Position numbers and translations under genes: made by a program. Below are positions 16,753 to 25,800 of a stretch of 61,061 nt of DNA, in pieces; the stretch's first letter is position 1, and every line of letters starts with the position of its first letter. Source of the stretch: Nocardia uniformis NBRC 13702. Lineage in GTDB: Bacteria; Actinomycetota; Actinomycetes; Mycobacteriales; Mycobacteriaceae. The notes under the pieces are model-generated. The model searched no databases and had not been told where the DNA came from. It worked only from the letters and a program-made list of their open reading frames with translations. The stretch spans positions 1 through 61,061 of the forward strand of contig NZ_BDCE01000088.1 of the NCBI RefSeq assembly GCF_001613345.1, written 5' to 3'.

Positions 16753-16764
16753 CGACATTTGTCG
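16753..16764. promoter_or_regulatory. Candidate TetR operator
   Basis: CGACA-TT-TGTCG dyad in the tetR/exporter intergenic region. A second half-site (CACGACATTT) lies about 18 nt upstream near 16734. Confidence 0.5.
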
Positions 16765-16813
16765 GCTGATGCCACGATGATCGCTGTTGTTCGGAGCACG
16801 GCGAGGAGACAGC

Positions 16814-18304
16814 ATGGCCACCACGACATCGATTCGAAAGCCCGACGAAATACCCAGTGGAGCAGGCGATTCCAAACGCTGGTGGGCATTGGGTGTACTC
16901 GCCCTGGCCCAGCTGATGGTGGTGCTCGACGCCACCATCGTCACGATCTCGCTGCCCTTCGCGCAGCAGGACCTGAACATCAGCGAGGCCGATAAGCAGT
17001 GGATGCTGACCGCCTACACGCTGATCTTCGGCGGGCTGCTGCTCCTCGGCGGTCGGCTCGCCGACTACCTGGGCCGCCGTCGCGTCTTCCTGATCGGCCT
17101 GATCGGCTTCGCCGCCGCCTCGGCGCTGGCCGGACTCGCACAGAACGCCGGGCAACTGTTCGCCGGGCGCGGGTTGCAGGGCGCGTTCGCGGCACTGCTG
17201 GCACCTGCCGCGCTATCGCTGGTGTCGATTACCTTCACCGAGGTCAAGGAACGCGCCCGGGCCTTCGGTGTGTTCGCGGGCGTCTCCGCCGGCGGTGCCG
17301 CCATCGGTCTGATCGCGGGCGGCGCGCTCACCGAATACGCCGACTGGCGCTGGTGCCTGCTGGTCAATACCCCCATCGCCCTGCTGGCCCTGGTCGGTGC
17401 GTACGCCTGCGTGATCAGGGATGTGCCCACTCCGAGTACCGGCGGCTATGACCTGCCCGGCGCGCTGACCGGAACCCTCGGTCTGATCGCGATCGTCTAC
17501 GGATTCACCAAGGCCGCCGATGACGGCTGGGGCGCGTCGACCACCATCGCATTGCTCGCAGCGGGTGTGGCACTGCTGGTCGTCTTCGTGGCGATCGAGC
17601 ATCGTTCCTCGAATCCGCTACTGCCGCTGCGTATTCCGGGTGAGATCAATCGCGGTGGCTCATTCCTGGTGGCGCTGCTGATCCCGATCGCCATGTTCGC
17701 GATGTTCTTGAACCTCAGCTACTACCTGCAGGTCACCCTGGGATATTCGGCGCTGAAGGCCGGTGTCGCCTTCCTGCCGTTCCCGATCGGGATTGTGATT
17801 TCCGCCGGTATCGCCAGCGCGATGCTGCCCAAATGGGGTCCCCGGCCGGTAATGCTCATCGGAACCGTGCTCGGCGCTATGGGGCTGCTGTACCTGGCGC
17901 AGCTCGAATTCGGTGACGGGTACGCGACCGTCGTACTGCCCGCGGTGACCCTGATTGCCCTCGGTATGGGTGGCGTCTTCGTGGCCATGCAGACCACCGC
18001 GCTGCATCAGGTGGCCGAGGAGGACTCGGGGGTGGCCAGTGCGCTGCTCAATGCGGCACAGCAGGTCGGCGGTTCCATCGGCACCGCATTGCTCACCACC
18101 ATCTCGGTGCAGATGGCCGAGCAGTACGTCACCGACAACCCCACTATCGACAATCTCGCGGCGCGGGCGGCCATCCACAGTTACGACATCGCCTTCTACA
18201 TTGGCGCGGGCTTCTTCCTACTCGCCATCCCGATCATCGCGTTCATGATTCGCGACAAGCCGGAGAATCTCGTCGGGGGACCCAGCCACGCCGTGGCTGT
18301 GTAG
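16814..18304 (+). CDS. DHA2-type (EmrB/QacA) MFS multidrug exporter
   Basis: 496-residue inner-membrane proton-driven exporter with about 14 hydrophobic segments. Diagnostic motifs: LDATIVTISLPFAQQDL in TM1, GGRLADYLGRRRVF (MFS motif A) after TM2, and GGAAIGLIAGGALTEYADWRWCLLVNTP (motif C region). ATG 16814 follows GAGGAG. Divergent TetR gene upstream suggests drug-inducible control; substrate unknown. Confidence 0.9.
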   Translation: MATTTSIRKPDEIPSGAGDSKRWWALGVLALAQLMVVLDATIVTISLPFAQQDLNISEADKQWMLTAYTLIFGGLLLLGGRLADYLGRRRVFLIGLIGFAAASALAGLAQNAGQLFAGRGLQGAFAALLAPAALSLVSITFTEVKERARAFGVFAGVSAGGAAIGLIAGGALTEYADWRWCLLVNTPIALLALVGAYACVIRDVPTPSTGGYDLPGALTGTLGLIAIVYGFTKAADDGWGASTTIALLAAGVALLVVFVAIEHRSSNPLLPLRIPGEINRGGSFLVALLIPIAMFAMFLNLSYYLQVTLGYSALKAGVAFLPFPIGIVISAGIASAMLPKWGPRPVMLIGTVLGAMGLLYLAQLEFGDGYATVVLPAVTLIALGMGGVFVAMQTTALHQVAEEDSGVASALLNAAQQVGGSIGTALLTTISVQMAEQYVTDNPTIDNLAARAAIHSYDIAFYIGAGFFLLAIPIIAFMIRDKPENLVGGPSHAVAV

Positions 18305-18308
18305 GTCG

Positions 18309-18438
18309 GTGACAACTGATTTCGGGAGGTTCGGGGTAACTCGTCGGGTACGCCCAAGACATGCCCCACGCCTGACGTTGGTACGGGTTAGGAAGTCCCG
18401 CCGTGCATAGCCGCCCGCTTAATATGCGGGGAGGCGGG
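18309..18438 (+). ncRNA. Paired 130-nt RNA-like element, copy A (upstream of icd)
   Basis: Aligns without gaps over 130 nt with 53443-53572. Blocks are perfectly conserved (GGGGTAACTCGTCGGG, TACGCCCAAGAC, GTACGGGT, AGCCGCCCGCT, CGGGGAGGCGGG) and separated by variable stretches, as in structured RNA. Likely stems: GGG-TACG-CCC and a long 3' stem CCGCC...GGCGG, extended here to GTCCCGCC/GGCGGGAC. A strong hairpin follows at 18476. Not recognised as a known riboswitch. It ends ~260 nt before icd, so an independent small RNA is as likely as a leader. Confidence 0.5.
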
Positions 18439-18475
18439 ACAGGGTGCCCCAGATCACGAAAATTCCTACTCGTGA

Positions 18476-18510
18476 GTAGCCCCCGCTGTGTCCCGCACAG
18501 TGGGGGCTAC
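18476..18510 (+). terminator. 15-bp perfect hairpin downstream of the RNA-like element
   Basis: GTAGCCCCCGCTGTG, loop TCCCG, then the exact complement. No T-run. It could terminate the 16814 exporter transcript or the element at 18309-18438 before icd begins. Confidence 0.65.
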
Positions 18511-18699
18511 CCGCACAGTGAGAACTGAGTCAGCAGTACGCTTGTCTTGCTAAGCGCCACGGATTACGGACTTGGCACCACAAGTCTCGTGGACCGCGCG
18601 AGGCGTATACGTTGTCAGTTGAACAGCTGGGATCCGCTCACAAGCGTGCTCGCCAGCGTGCAATGGGAGCACACCTTCCTTAGGAGGACACGAAGATCC

Positions 18700-19917
18700 A
18701 TGTCCAAGATCAAGGTTGAAGGGACCGTCGTCGAACTCGATGGCGACGAGATGACCCGGATTATCTGGCAGTTCATCAAGGACAAGCTGGTCAACCCGTA
18801 TCTCGATGTGAACCTCGAGTACTACGACCTCGGTATCGAGTACCGCGACAAGACCGATGATCAGGTCACCATCGACGCCGCCAATGCCATCAAGAAGCAC
18901 GGCGTCGGCGTCAAGTGCGCGACGATCACCCCCGATGAGGCCCGCGTCAAGGAGTTCGGCCTCAAGAAGATGTGGCGGTCGCCCAACGGCACCATCCGCA
19001 ACATCCTGGGTGGCACGATCTTCCGCGCGCCGATCATCATCTCGAATGTTCCGCGTCTGGTTCCGGGTTGGACCAAGCCGATCATCATCGGCCGCCATGC
19101 CTTCGGTGACCAGTACCGCGCCACCGATTTCAAGGTGCACCAGGCGGGCACCGTCACCCTGACCTTCACGCCGGAAGACGGCTCCGAGCCGATCCAGCAC
19201 GAGGTCGTGCGCATGCCCGAAGAGGGCGGCGTGGTGATGGGTATGTACAACTTCCAGGAGTCGATCCGTGACTTCGCGCGCGCCTCGCTGACCTACGGCC
19301 TGCAGCAGAACTACCCGGTGTACCTCTCCACGAAGAACACCATCATGAAGGCCTACGACGGCATGTTCAAGGATGTCTTCGAAGAGGTCTACCAGAACGA
19401 GTACAAGGATGAGTTCGACGCCGCGGGCCTGACCTACGAGCATCGCCTCATCGACGATATGGTCGCCTCCGCGCTCAAGTGGGAGGGCGGCTACGTCTGG
19501 GCCTGCAAGAACTACGACGGCGATGTGCAGTCCGACACGGTGGCACAGGGCTTCGGCTCGCTGGGTCTGATGACCTCGGTGCTGCTGACCCCGGACGGCC
19601 GCACCTGTGAGGCCGAGGCCGCGCACGGCACGGTCACCCGGCACTACCGCCAGCACCAGCAGGGCAAGCCCACCTCCACGAACCCGATCGCCTCGATCTT
19701 CGCGTGGACCCGTGGACTTTCCCACCGCGGCAAGCTGGACAACACCCCCGAGGTCGTCGGCTTCGCGCAGACCCTCGAGGATGTCGTTATCAAGACCGTC
19801 GAAGACGGCCAGATGACCAAGGACCTCGCGCTGCTCGTCGGCGGGGACCAGGGCTACCTGTCCACCGAGGAATTCCTCGGTGTGCTGGACGCCAACCTGG
19901 CGCGCGAACTGCGGTAA
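18700..19917 (+). CDS. icd: NADP-dependent isocitrate dehydrogenase
   Basis: TCA-cycle enzyme of the homodimeric (eukaryote-like) type, 405 residues, converting isocitrate to 2-oxoglutarate. Seen: VVELDGDEMTRIIW start, substrate block KKMWRSPNGTIRNILGGTIFRAP, metal ligands in the WACKNYDGDVQSD segment and NADP region EAEAAHGTVTRHYR. ATG 18700 has TAGGAGG 12 nt upstream; earlier in-frame starts are rejected. The ~390-nt leader holds the RNA-like element and a hairpin. Confidence 0.97.
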   Translation: MSKIKVEGTVVELDGDEMTRIIWQFIKDKLVNPYLDVNLEYYDLGIEYRDKTDDQVTIDAANAIKKHGVGVKCATITPDEARVKEFGLKKMWRSPNGTIRNILGGTIFRAPIIISNVPRLVPGWTKPIIIGRHAFGDQYRATDFKVHQAGTVTLTFTPEDGSEPIQHEVVRMPEEGGVVMGMYNFQESIRDFARASLTYGLQQNYPVYLSTKNTIMKAYDGMFKDVFEEVYQNEYKDEFDAAGLTYEHRLIDDMVASALKWEGGYVWACKNYDGDVQSDTVAQGFGSLGLMTSVLLTPDGRTCEAEAAHGTVTRHYRQHQQGKPTSTNPIASIFAWTRGLSHRGKLDNTPEVVGFAQTLEDVVIKTVEDGQMTKDLALLVGGDQGYLSTEEFLGVLDANLARELR

Positions 19918-19950
19918 CCCAACTCTCGGGACTCTCAGGGGCTTCGCCCC
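19918..19950 (+). terminator. 33-nt post-stop stem-loop element, copy 2
   Basis: Begins directly after the icd TAA and is identical to the minus-strand sequence following the SDR gene at 5950-5918. Contains the hairpin CAGGGGC-TTC-GCCCCTG. Confidence 0.62.
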
Positions 19951-20217
19951 TGAAACCCCAGAGGGTGCGCTCAACTCTCGGGACGTCAGGGCTTGACCCC
20001 TGAACCCCAGGAGGGGAGTGTGCTCAACCCTCAGGGCGTTCAGGGCTTCACCCTGAACGCCAGGGACGCGCTCCACCGAAATACATTCCGGGCACCTGCA
20101 CCTCACCGAAAACCGGTGTGGCGCGGGTGCCCGAACTGTTCCACCAGCTCGAACCTGCCGATCGGAACCACTGGCTTCGAGAGCGCGATGTTGCCCCCGG
20201 GGAATGCCCCCTCGTGA
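19951..20217. other. Gap with degenerate copies of the post-stop element
   Basis: Two weaker copies of the CTCAACTCTCGGGA...CAGGGCTT..ACCCCTGA pattern follow at about 19970-20010 and 20030-20070, each able to form a short CAGGG/CCCTG hairpin. The rest (20075-20217) shows no gene or clear regulatory site. Confidence 0.5.
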
Positions 20218-21519
20218 GTGAGATCACCGAGCTCAGGGGTATCGGGCGGGTTCGCTGGGGTGTTGCGATTGTTCGTGCCCAAATCTGTGTCCGAGCCCGC
20301 TGCGCCTGTGTCCGAGTCGGTGATCGCCGATCTGGAGACCGGTGCGGTCGAACGGCGCGGGTGGCATGTTCCGGCCATGCTCGCATTGGCGCTCGGTGGG
20401 TTCGGGATCGGGACCACCGAATTCGTCACCATGGGTTTGCTGCCGGAGATCGCGCGCGGGATGGGGACTTCCGAACCGACTGCGGGGCATGCGGTTTCGG
20501 CCTATGCGCTCGGGGTGGTGGTTGGCGCTCCGGTGATCGCCGCGCTGTGTGCGCGAGTGCCGCGCAAACGATTGCTGATCGCGCTGATGATCGCGTTCAC
20601 TGTGGGGAACGCGGCCACCGTACTCGCGCCCACCTTCGGCACACTGGTGGCGGCACGGTTCGTGTCGGGTTTGCCGCACGGAGCGTACTTCGGGGTGGCT
20701 TCCTTGGCGGCGGCCACGCTGGCGCCGGTGGGGCAGCGGGCCAAAGCTGTTGCCGCGGTTATGCTGGGCTTGAGCGCCGCCAATGTTGTCGGCGTTCCCG
20801 CCGCCACCTGGATGGGGCAGCACCTCGGATGGCGGGACGCCTATGTGGTGGTCGCCGTTATCGGCTTGGCCACCATCGCCGCGCTCGTGCGTTTCGTGCC
20901 GGAGCTCACCGGCATTCGAATGACCGACCCCCGTACCGAATTGGGCGCACTGCGCAAATCGCAGGTACTGCTGACGCTGCTGGTGGGCGCGGTCGGATTC
21001 GGTGGCATGTTCGCCATCTACACCTACATCACCACCACCCTCACCGATGTCGCCGGAATGCGGGTCGGCTTGGTGCCCATTGTGCTCATGCTGTTCGGCC
21101 TCGGCATGGTGGCGGGCAATATCATCGGCGGTATCCTCACCGATCGCGGCGTGGATCGCGCGATATTCGCGGCACTGCTGTCGATGGTGGTCATCCTGGC
21201 CGGATTCATCGCGGCCGCCCACAATCCGTATACGGCCGCGATCGCGGCCTTCTTCGTCGGAGCATCGGGCGCGGCCCTGGGACCCGCCCTCCAGACCCGC
21301 CTCATGGATGTCGCGCACGAGGCCCAAACCCTCGCCGCCGCGCTCAATCACGCGGCGCTCAATATCGCCAATGCGGCCGGAGCTTGGCTGGGCGGTCTGG
21401 TCATCGCCGCCGGGCTCGGTTACACCGCTCCCGCTGTAGTGGGAACCGCCTTGGCAACCCTCGGCGTCCTGTTGTTCACCGTCACGGTGTGGGCGGCCCG
21501 CCGCCCGACTCGAGCCTGA
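20218..21519 (+). CDS. MFS transporter, DHA1 (AraJ-like) family
   Basis: 433-residue membrane protein with 12 expected TM segments. The motif GIGTTEFVTMGLLPEIARGMG in TM1 and RVPRKRLLIALM after TM2 are typical of the AraJ/arabinose-efflux-like DHA1 group. Probably exports sugars or drugs; substrate cannot be inferred. GTG 20218 is the first in-frame start but the N-terminal ~40 residues before RRGWHVPAMLAL are poorly conserved, so an internal start (for example GTG near 20275) is possible. Confidence 0.83.
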   Translation: MRSPSSGVSGGFAGVLRLFVPKSVSEPAAPVSESVIADLETGAVERRGWHVPAMLALALGGFGIGTTEFVTMGLLPEIARGMGTSEPTAGHAVSAYALGVVVGAPVIAALCARVPRKRLLIALMIAFTVGNAATVLAPTFGTLVAARFVSGLPHGAYFGVASLAAATLAPVGQRAKAVAAVMLGLSAANVVGVPAATWMGQHLGWRDAYVVVAVIGLATIAALVRFVPELTGIRMTDPRTELGALRKSQVLLTLLVGAVGFGGMFAIYTYITTTLTDVAGMRVGLVPIVLMLFGLGMVAGNIIGGILTDRGVDRAIFAALLSMVVILAGFIAAAHNPYTAAIAAFFVGASGAALGPALQTRLMDVAHEAQTLAAALNHAALNIANAAGAWLGGLVIAAGLGYTAPAVVGTALATLGVLLFTVTVWAARRPTRA

Positions 21520-21552
21520 ACGGCGGGCGGGCTATCACGGCCCCGCACGTTG

Positions 21553-22767
21553 CTATCGGTCTCGGACCCGGCGTATCCCTGCCGCGAAATCGTCCAGTGC
21601 ACCGAGTATTTCGTCGGCTTGCCACACGCGATTCCGTGCTCGATTCGATGCTTCTCGCAGCACGCCACTGTCGACCAGCCGATCGATCGCTCGCTGCGCA
21701 GCGACGCCACTGATTCCGAATCTGTCGGCCACGTATGTGGTGTTGACCACCGGCTGTGCGACCAGTGTATCGATGACGCGCCACACGAACGAATCGCTTC
21801 TGGCTGTTGTTCGCTCGCGGTATGACATGCGTGTGGCGGACAGGCGGCTTACCAACTCGGCACCACTACCGGTGGCATAGCAGGTCGCGTCCACGAACTG
21901 CCGGACGATCGGTTCGGGATCGCCCGACCGGTACGCGGTCAATGCTTCGAAGTAACTCTTTGTGCGCACCAGCAATCCCGCCGAAATCGGTACCGTCACA
22001 TGGCGGGTCAGTCCCTTGCCGCTCAGCATCGCATGCACGAGCGCCCGCCCGGTTCGGCCGTTTCCGTTGGTAAATGGGTGGATCGTTTCGAACTGCGCGT
22101 GTGCGAGCGCGATGTGGGCCAAGGCTGGGACATCGGTCCGGTGGACGAACAGGATCAGGTCATCGATTGCCTCCTGGACTCGATCACTATGGGGCGGAAT
22201 GAAATCGGCCAGGTGCGGGCCGACACTGCCGCCACCGATCCATACTTGCTCGCTGCGCCACTGCCCCGCGTGCTCGGCATCGGATTCGGTCAGCAGTTCA
22301 CGGTGCATCGCCAGAATCGTGTCGCCATCGACGCTGCGGCTCAGTTCCACGGCAGCCTGCATCGAGCGGACATTGGCGGTGACGATCCTTGCGTTTCGGT
22401 TCGTGTGCTCACCGAGTTCGGCGAGCGCCAACTGTCGGGCACCAACCGTCAAGTTCTCGATCTGTGACGACGCGGCGCTTTCGGTACGCAGCAGCACCGC
22501 ACTCATCGGTCCGATTTCACCATCGGACCCCAGTTCGGCCGCGACGTGCGCGTCGAACCGAACCAACTCGTGTGCCGCATCCGCGACCTCCGTCTGCAAG
22601 GCAGTGGACAATCGCACCGGCTGACCTTCGATGGCGGGAACGACCGCCGCCGAATAGGGACCCGCGTGCCGGCGAAGCTGGGTTCGTGACGCGTAGGCCT
22701 CATGGACCGACCACGGACGCTCCTCGTAGGTGACGGGGGGCCAGGCGCTCCGATCAGCGTTCACCAT
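21553..22767 (-). CDS. Fic-domain protein with C-terminal winged helix
   Basis: 404 residues. Fic proteins transfer AMP (or related groups) to hydroxyl side chains. The catalytic loop HPFTNGNGRTGR is canonical, so the enzyme should be active. An inhibitory-helix motif of the S-x-x-x-E-N type (SSQIEN) lies N-terminal to the Fic domain, placing it in class II (autoinhibited within the same chain). The last ~80 residues form a winged helix (YVADRFGISGVAAQRAIDRL) that may bind DNA or mediate autoregulation. It stands alone, without a separate antitoxin; its promoter region is AT-rich with nested dyads. Confidence 0.9.
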   Translation of the reverse strand: MVNADRSAWPPVTYEERPWSVHEAYASRTQLRRHAGPYSAAVVPAIEGQPVRLSTALQTEVADAAHELVRFDAHVAAELGSDGEIGPMSAVLLRTESAASSQIENLTVGARQLALAELGEHTNRNARIVTANVRSMQAAVELSRSVDGDTILAMHRELLTESDAEHAGQWRSEQVWIGGGSVGPHLADFIPPHSDRVQEAIDDLILFVHRTDVPALAHIALAHAQFETIHPFTNGNGRTGRALVHAMLSGKGLTRHVTVPISAGLLVRTKSYFEALTAYRSGDPEPIVRQFVDATCYATGSGAELVSRLSATRMSYRERTTARSDSFVWRVIDTLVAQPVVNTTYVADRFGISGVAAQRAIDRLVDSGVLREASNRARNRVWQADEILGALDDFAAGIRRVRDR

Positions 22768-22774
22768 CCCCGTA

Positions 22775-22823
22775 CGTTACCAAACGATAAAAGCATAAGG
22801 TTAAGTAACGGCAATCCTTATGC
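22775..22823. promoter_or_regulatory. Nested dyads upstream of the Fic gene
   Basis: CGTTAC (22775) pairs with GTAACG (22805), and GCATAAGG (22793-22800) pairs perfectly with CCTTATGC (22816-22823). The segment is clearly richer in A/T than its surroundings and lies within 60 nt of the Fic ATG, fitting a promoter with an operator. Confidence 0.5.
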
Positions 22824-22963
22824 AACGCTATCGACGTGATTCGCAGTGACCTCGCTGATTATTCGGCCCCCCTCCGGGGCTCCGGCGCGGCTGAACGACT
22901 GTGTTCGGGCCGATCAGGGGTGGAGTCGCGACGCCTGTGTGGGCAACGCCGGCCAATAGGTAG

Positions 22964-22985
22964 TTACGTACAGACCTGCATGTAA
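22964..22985. promoter_or_regulatory. Candidate operator of the TetR at 23002
   Basis: Near-palindrome TTACGTACAG-AC-CTGCATGTAA, 16 nt before the tetR ATG. The left arm is identical to that of the site before the thiolase operon (25801-25822). Confidence 0.65.
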
Positions 22986-23001
22986 GTGTAGAATCCCGGG
23001 A

Positions 23002-23646
23002 ATGACCAGGTCCGAACTCTCCAAACCGCCGCGCCGCACCCAGGAGCAGCGCAGCAGTGAGATGCGGATCAGGCTACTGGACGCCACTATCGACTGCCTG
23101 GTCGAGTACGGGTACGCGGGCACCACGACACCGCGGGTCGCGGAGCGCGCGGGCGTCACGCGGGGGGCGCAGGTGCATCACTTCGGGTCCAAGACTGATC
23201 TGGTGGTCGCGGCCATCAGTCATCTCGCGCAGCGCCGCACCGAGGCCGCCATGATGGAGATCGGCAAGATCAAGGCCGGGCCGGATCCGATTGCCACGGT
23301 GCTGGATTTCATGTGGGAACTGCACCAGGGGCCGATGTTCATCGCCGCGGTGGAGCTGTGGGTGGCCGGTCGCACCGATCCGGTGCTGGCCCTGGAGGCG
23401 CACAAGGTCGAGCCGTTCGTCAACAATGCCGTCCTCATCGCGCTGAGCCGCTATGTGCCGGACGAGGTGCATCGCCGCGATGCCCGGGACTTCGTCTACA
23501 CGGCCATGGACGCCCTGCGCGGCATTCTGGTGTCGAGCTTCATCGACTCCGATCGTGAACGCGCACACCGTCGTTGGCAGCGCGCCTCGGTGCATTTGCG
23601 GGCAGCGGCCCAGTCGTCGCTGCCGGGGTTGCGGCTCGCCGACTGA
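23002..23646 (+). CDS. TetR-family regulator, probable controller of the 25.9 kb operon
   Basis: 214 residues. HTH region EMRIRLLDATIDCLVEYGYAGTTTPRVAERAGVTRGAQVHHFGSKTDLV; the ligand domain is all-helical with MWELHQGPMFIAAVELWVAGRTDP, a layout seen in TetR regulators of fatty-acid and steroid genes. Its own promoter and that of the thiolase operon ~2.8 kb away share an operator-like sequence, which suggests autorepression plus repression of that operon, relieved by an acyl-CoA or related intermediate (inference). Confidence 0.88.
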   Translation: MTRSELSKPPRRTQEQRSSEMRIRLLDATIDCLVEYGYAGTTTPRVAERAGVTRGAQVHHFGSKTDLVVAAISHLAQRRTEAAMMEIGKIKAGPDPIATVLDFMWELHQGPMFIAAVELWVAGRTDPVLALEAHKVEPFVNNAVLIALSRYVPDEVHRRDARDFVYTAMDALRGILVSSFIDSDRERAHRRWQRASVHLRAAAQSSLPGLRLAD

Positions 23647-23678
23647 CGAAAACCCGTCATCCCGAGGCTGGCCGAACC

Positions 23679-23756
23679 CGTCATCCCGGCGTGCTTTTGG
23701 CCGGGATCCACACCTCGAAGGCGGTGGATTCCGGCCAAAAGCGTGCCGGAATGACG
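23679..23756. repeat. Double-hairpin palindrome, copy 2
   Basis: Between convergent genes (tetR and the NCS1 permease). Arms CGTCATCCCGGCGTGCTTTT / AAAAGCGTGCCGGAATGACG, centre near 23715. Confidence 0.88.
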
Positions 23757-23767
23757 GGCTATGGCTC

Positions 23768-25462
23768 CTACTTCTGGTGCGGCAGCAGGTGGATACCCGC
23801 CTTGTCCGTGGACAGCGCCAGTGAGCTGATGTACTGGATCTCGCCCTCGGGACCCGGCAGCGCCGAGGCGATCATGTCGGGGCGCTCGAACTCCATTCCG
23901 GTGACCGTGCAGGTCAGGGTGTCGCCGGACGGGTTGCCGTGCTCATCGAACATATCCAGCTCGATGCCGTCATCGCTGCGGCGCAGGTAGTACTTGCCCT
24001 TGGTGGCGATGGCCATCAGCGGGGTCGCGACGAAGGCGACGACAATGGCGATCAGCGGGGAGTACGGCTTGAGCAGATCACCGAACAGACCGAAGAAGGT
24101 CATGATCGACAGCACTGTCGCCAGTCCGAAGCCGACCAGGCCGACGGGATTGAAGTCGTAGAGCATGCCGCGGCGGAACTCCGGCACCTTCGGCGAAAGC
24201 TTCAGGACGTACTTGTTGATCGCGATATCCGTTGCGACGGTGACGATCCAGGCGATTCCGCAGTTGGCGTAGAAACCGAGAATGCCATTGAGGAAGTCGA
24301 ACATGTTCGCTTCCATCAGGATCAGCGCGATCACCAGGTTGACCACCAGGAAGATCAGCCGGCCCGGGTAGGTCTTGGTGACTCGGGTGTAGGAGTTGGT
24401 CCAGGCCAGCGAGCCGGAGTAGGCATTGGTGACATTGATCTTGACCTGACTGATGACCACCAGCACCACGGCCAGGGTCATGGCCAGCCAGCCCGGCACC
24501 ATATCCTTGTAGATCTCCAGGAACTGGTGCACCGGCTGATTGGCGATGCCCTGTGCGGCAGGCAGATTCGCGATCAGGTAGACCGCCAGGAACAGGCCGA
24601 CGACCTGCTTGGCCGCACCGAAGAGCACCCAGCCCGGACCGGCGAGGAGCATCCAGCTCCACCAGCGGCGGGAGTTCTCCGGAGTGCGCGGCGGCATGAA
24701 GCGCAGGTAGTCGATCTGCTCGGCGATCTGCACGATGAGCGACAGGCAGACGCCCGCGGCCAGCAGCGTGCCGGAAATGCTGACGCCGGCACCGTTTTCA
24801 CCGCCGTAGGCGAAGAAGTTCGACACCGAATCCGGGTGGCGCACCAGCAGGAATCCGAACGGCAGCACCATCAGCAGCAACCACAGCGGCGTCGTCCACA
24901 CCTGTAACGTGGCCAGGGTGTTCATTCCGTAGATGACCAGCGGAAAGATGATCAGTGTCGAGACCAGATAACCCAGCCAGAGTGGTACTCCGAGGCCTAA
25001 TTCCAGTCCCTGGGCCATGATCGAACCCTCGAGTGCGAAGAAGATAAACGTGAACGAGGCGAACACCACATTTGTCACGATGGAGCCGTAGTAACCGAAT
25101 CCGCTACCACGGGTAATAAGGTCCAGATCGATGTTGTAGCGGGCCGCGTAATACGCCAGCGGAAATCCGGTAATCATTACGACAATCGCGAAAATACCTA
25201 TGCCGAGCAGCGCGTTTCCGGTTCCGTACGCAATGCCGATATTCGCGCCGATGGCGAAGTCGGCCAGGTAGGCGATACCACCGAGTGCCGAGATGCCGAC
25301 GACCGCCGGACTCCATTTGCGATAACTGCGCGGCGCGAACCGCAGCGTGTAGTCCTCGAGCGTCTCCTTGGCTGCCGCTATTCCATCGGAGTTCGCCGAG
25401 CGGGTGTCTACATCGACCACGTTCTTCTCCCTGTCCAACCTCACTGCGTGCAGAGCAACCAT
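23768..25462 (-). CDS. NCS1-family (purine/cytosine/allantoin-type) permease
   Basis: 564-residue membrane transporter of the nucleobase-cation symporter-1 family. About 12 TM segments; the region after the N-terminus (RFAPRSYRKWSPAVVGISALGGIAYLADFAIGANIG) and the TM segments around NVTNAYSGSLAWTNSYTRVTK match the family. It carries a soluble C-terminal tail of ~90 residues (KYYLRRSDDGIELDMFDEHG...), longer than in classical cytosine permeases. Substrate unknown. ATG 25462 is used; a start about 15 codons further in (VVDVDTRS) is possible. Confidence 0.85.
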   Translation of the reverse strand: MVALHAVRLDREKNVVDVDTRSANSDGIAAAKETLEDYTLRFAPRSYRKWSPAVVGISALGGIAYLADFAIGANIGIAYGTGNALLGIGIFAIVVMITGFPLAYYAARYNIDLDLITRGSGFGYYGSIVTNVVFASFTFIFFALEGSIMAQGLELGLGVPLWLGYLVSTLIIFPLVIYGMNTLATLQVWTTPLWLLLMVLPFGFLLVRHPDSVSNFFAYGGENGAGVSISGTLLAAGVCLSLIVQIAEQIDYLRFMPPRTPENSRRWWSWMLLAGPGWVLFGAAKQVVGLFLAVYLIANLPAAQGIANQPVHQFLEIYKDMVPGWLAMTLAVVLVVISQVKINVTNAYSGSLAWTNSYTRVTKTYPGRLIFLVVNLVIALILMEANMFDFLNGILGFYANCGIAWIVTVATDIAINKYVLKLSPKVPEFRRGMLYDFNPVGLVGFGLATVLSIMTFFGLFGDLLKPYSPLIAIVVAFVATPLMAIATKGKYYLRRSDDGIELDMFDEHGNPSGDTLTCTVTGMEFERPDMIASALPGPEGEIQYISSLALSTDKAGIHLLPHQK

Positions 25463-25620
25463 TTGAACTTCGTATAGGGATATGGACGGGGAATTGCCGA
25501 TCGATTACGCCGCTGTTACTTCACCCTCACCGGTGACGGCCGTCACAATTCCCGGCTACTCGGTGGCGCACGGCCCCCATGCCCGTCGTCACCCGCCATT
25601 TGCCCGTCATTCCCCCCGCT

Positions 25621-25698
25621 ATTCCGGCGTGCTTTTGGCCGGAATCCACTACCTGCCCGGGCGGTGTGGATCCCGGCCAAAAACACGCCGGGATGACG
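25621..25698. repeat. Double-hairpin palindrome, copy 3
   Basis: Arms ATTCCGGCGTGCTTTTGGCC / CCGGCCAAAAACACGCCGGG with a short GC-rich centre. Unlike most copies it lies in a divergent gap, upstream of promoters. Confidence 0.85.
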
Positions 25699-25800
25699 AG
25701 TGGGGGTGACATACACCTCTAGCTGTATGTACCGCGACCGCCGCGCCGACCTGGTGATTCTCGGTTCATAGGTTTGCTACGGAACGCATCTCTTGCACGC

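Noticed and set aside
18547..18699. N-terminal extension of Icd
   Set aside because: TAGGAGG directly precedes ATG 18700, which gives the normal family N-terminus.
18550..20106. Long minus-strand frame antisense to icd
   Set aside because: Mirrors the icd codon pattern; no domain, no ribosome site.
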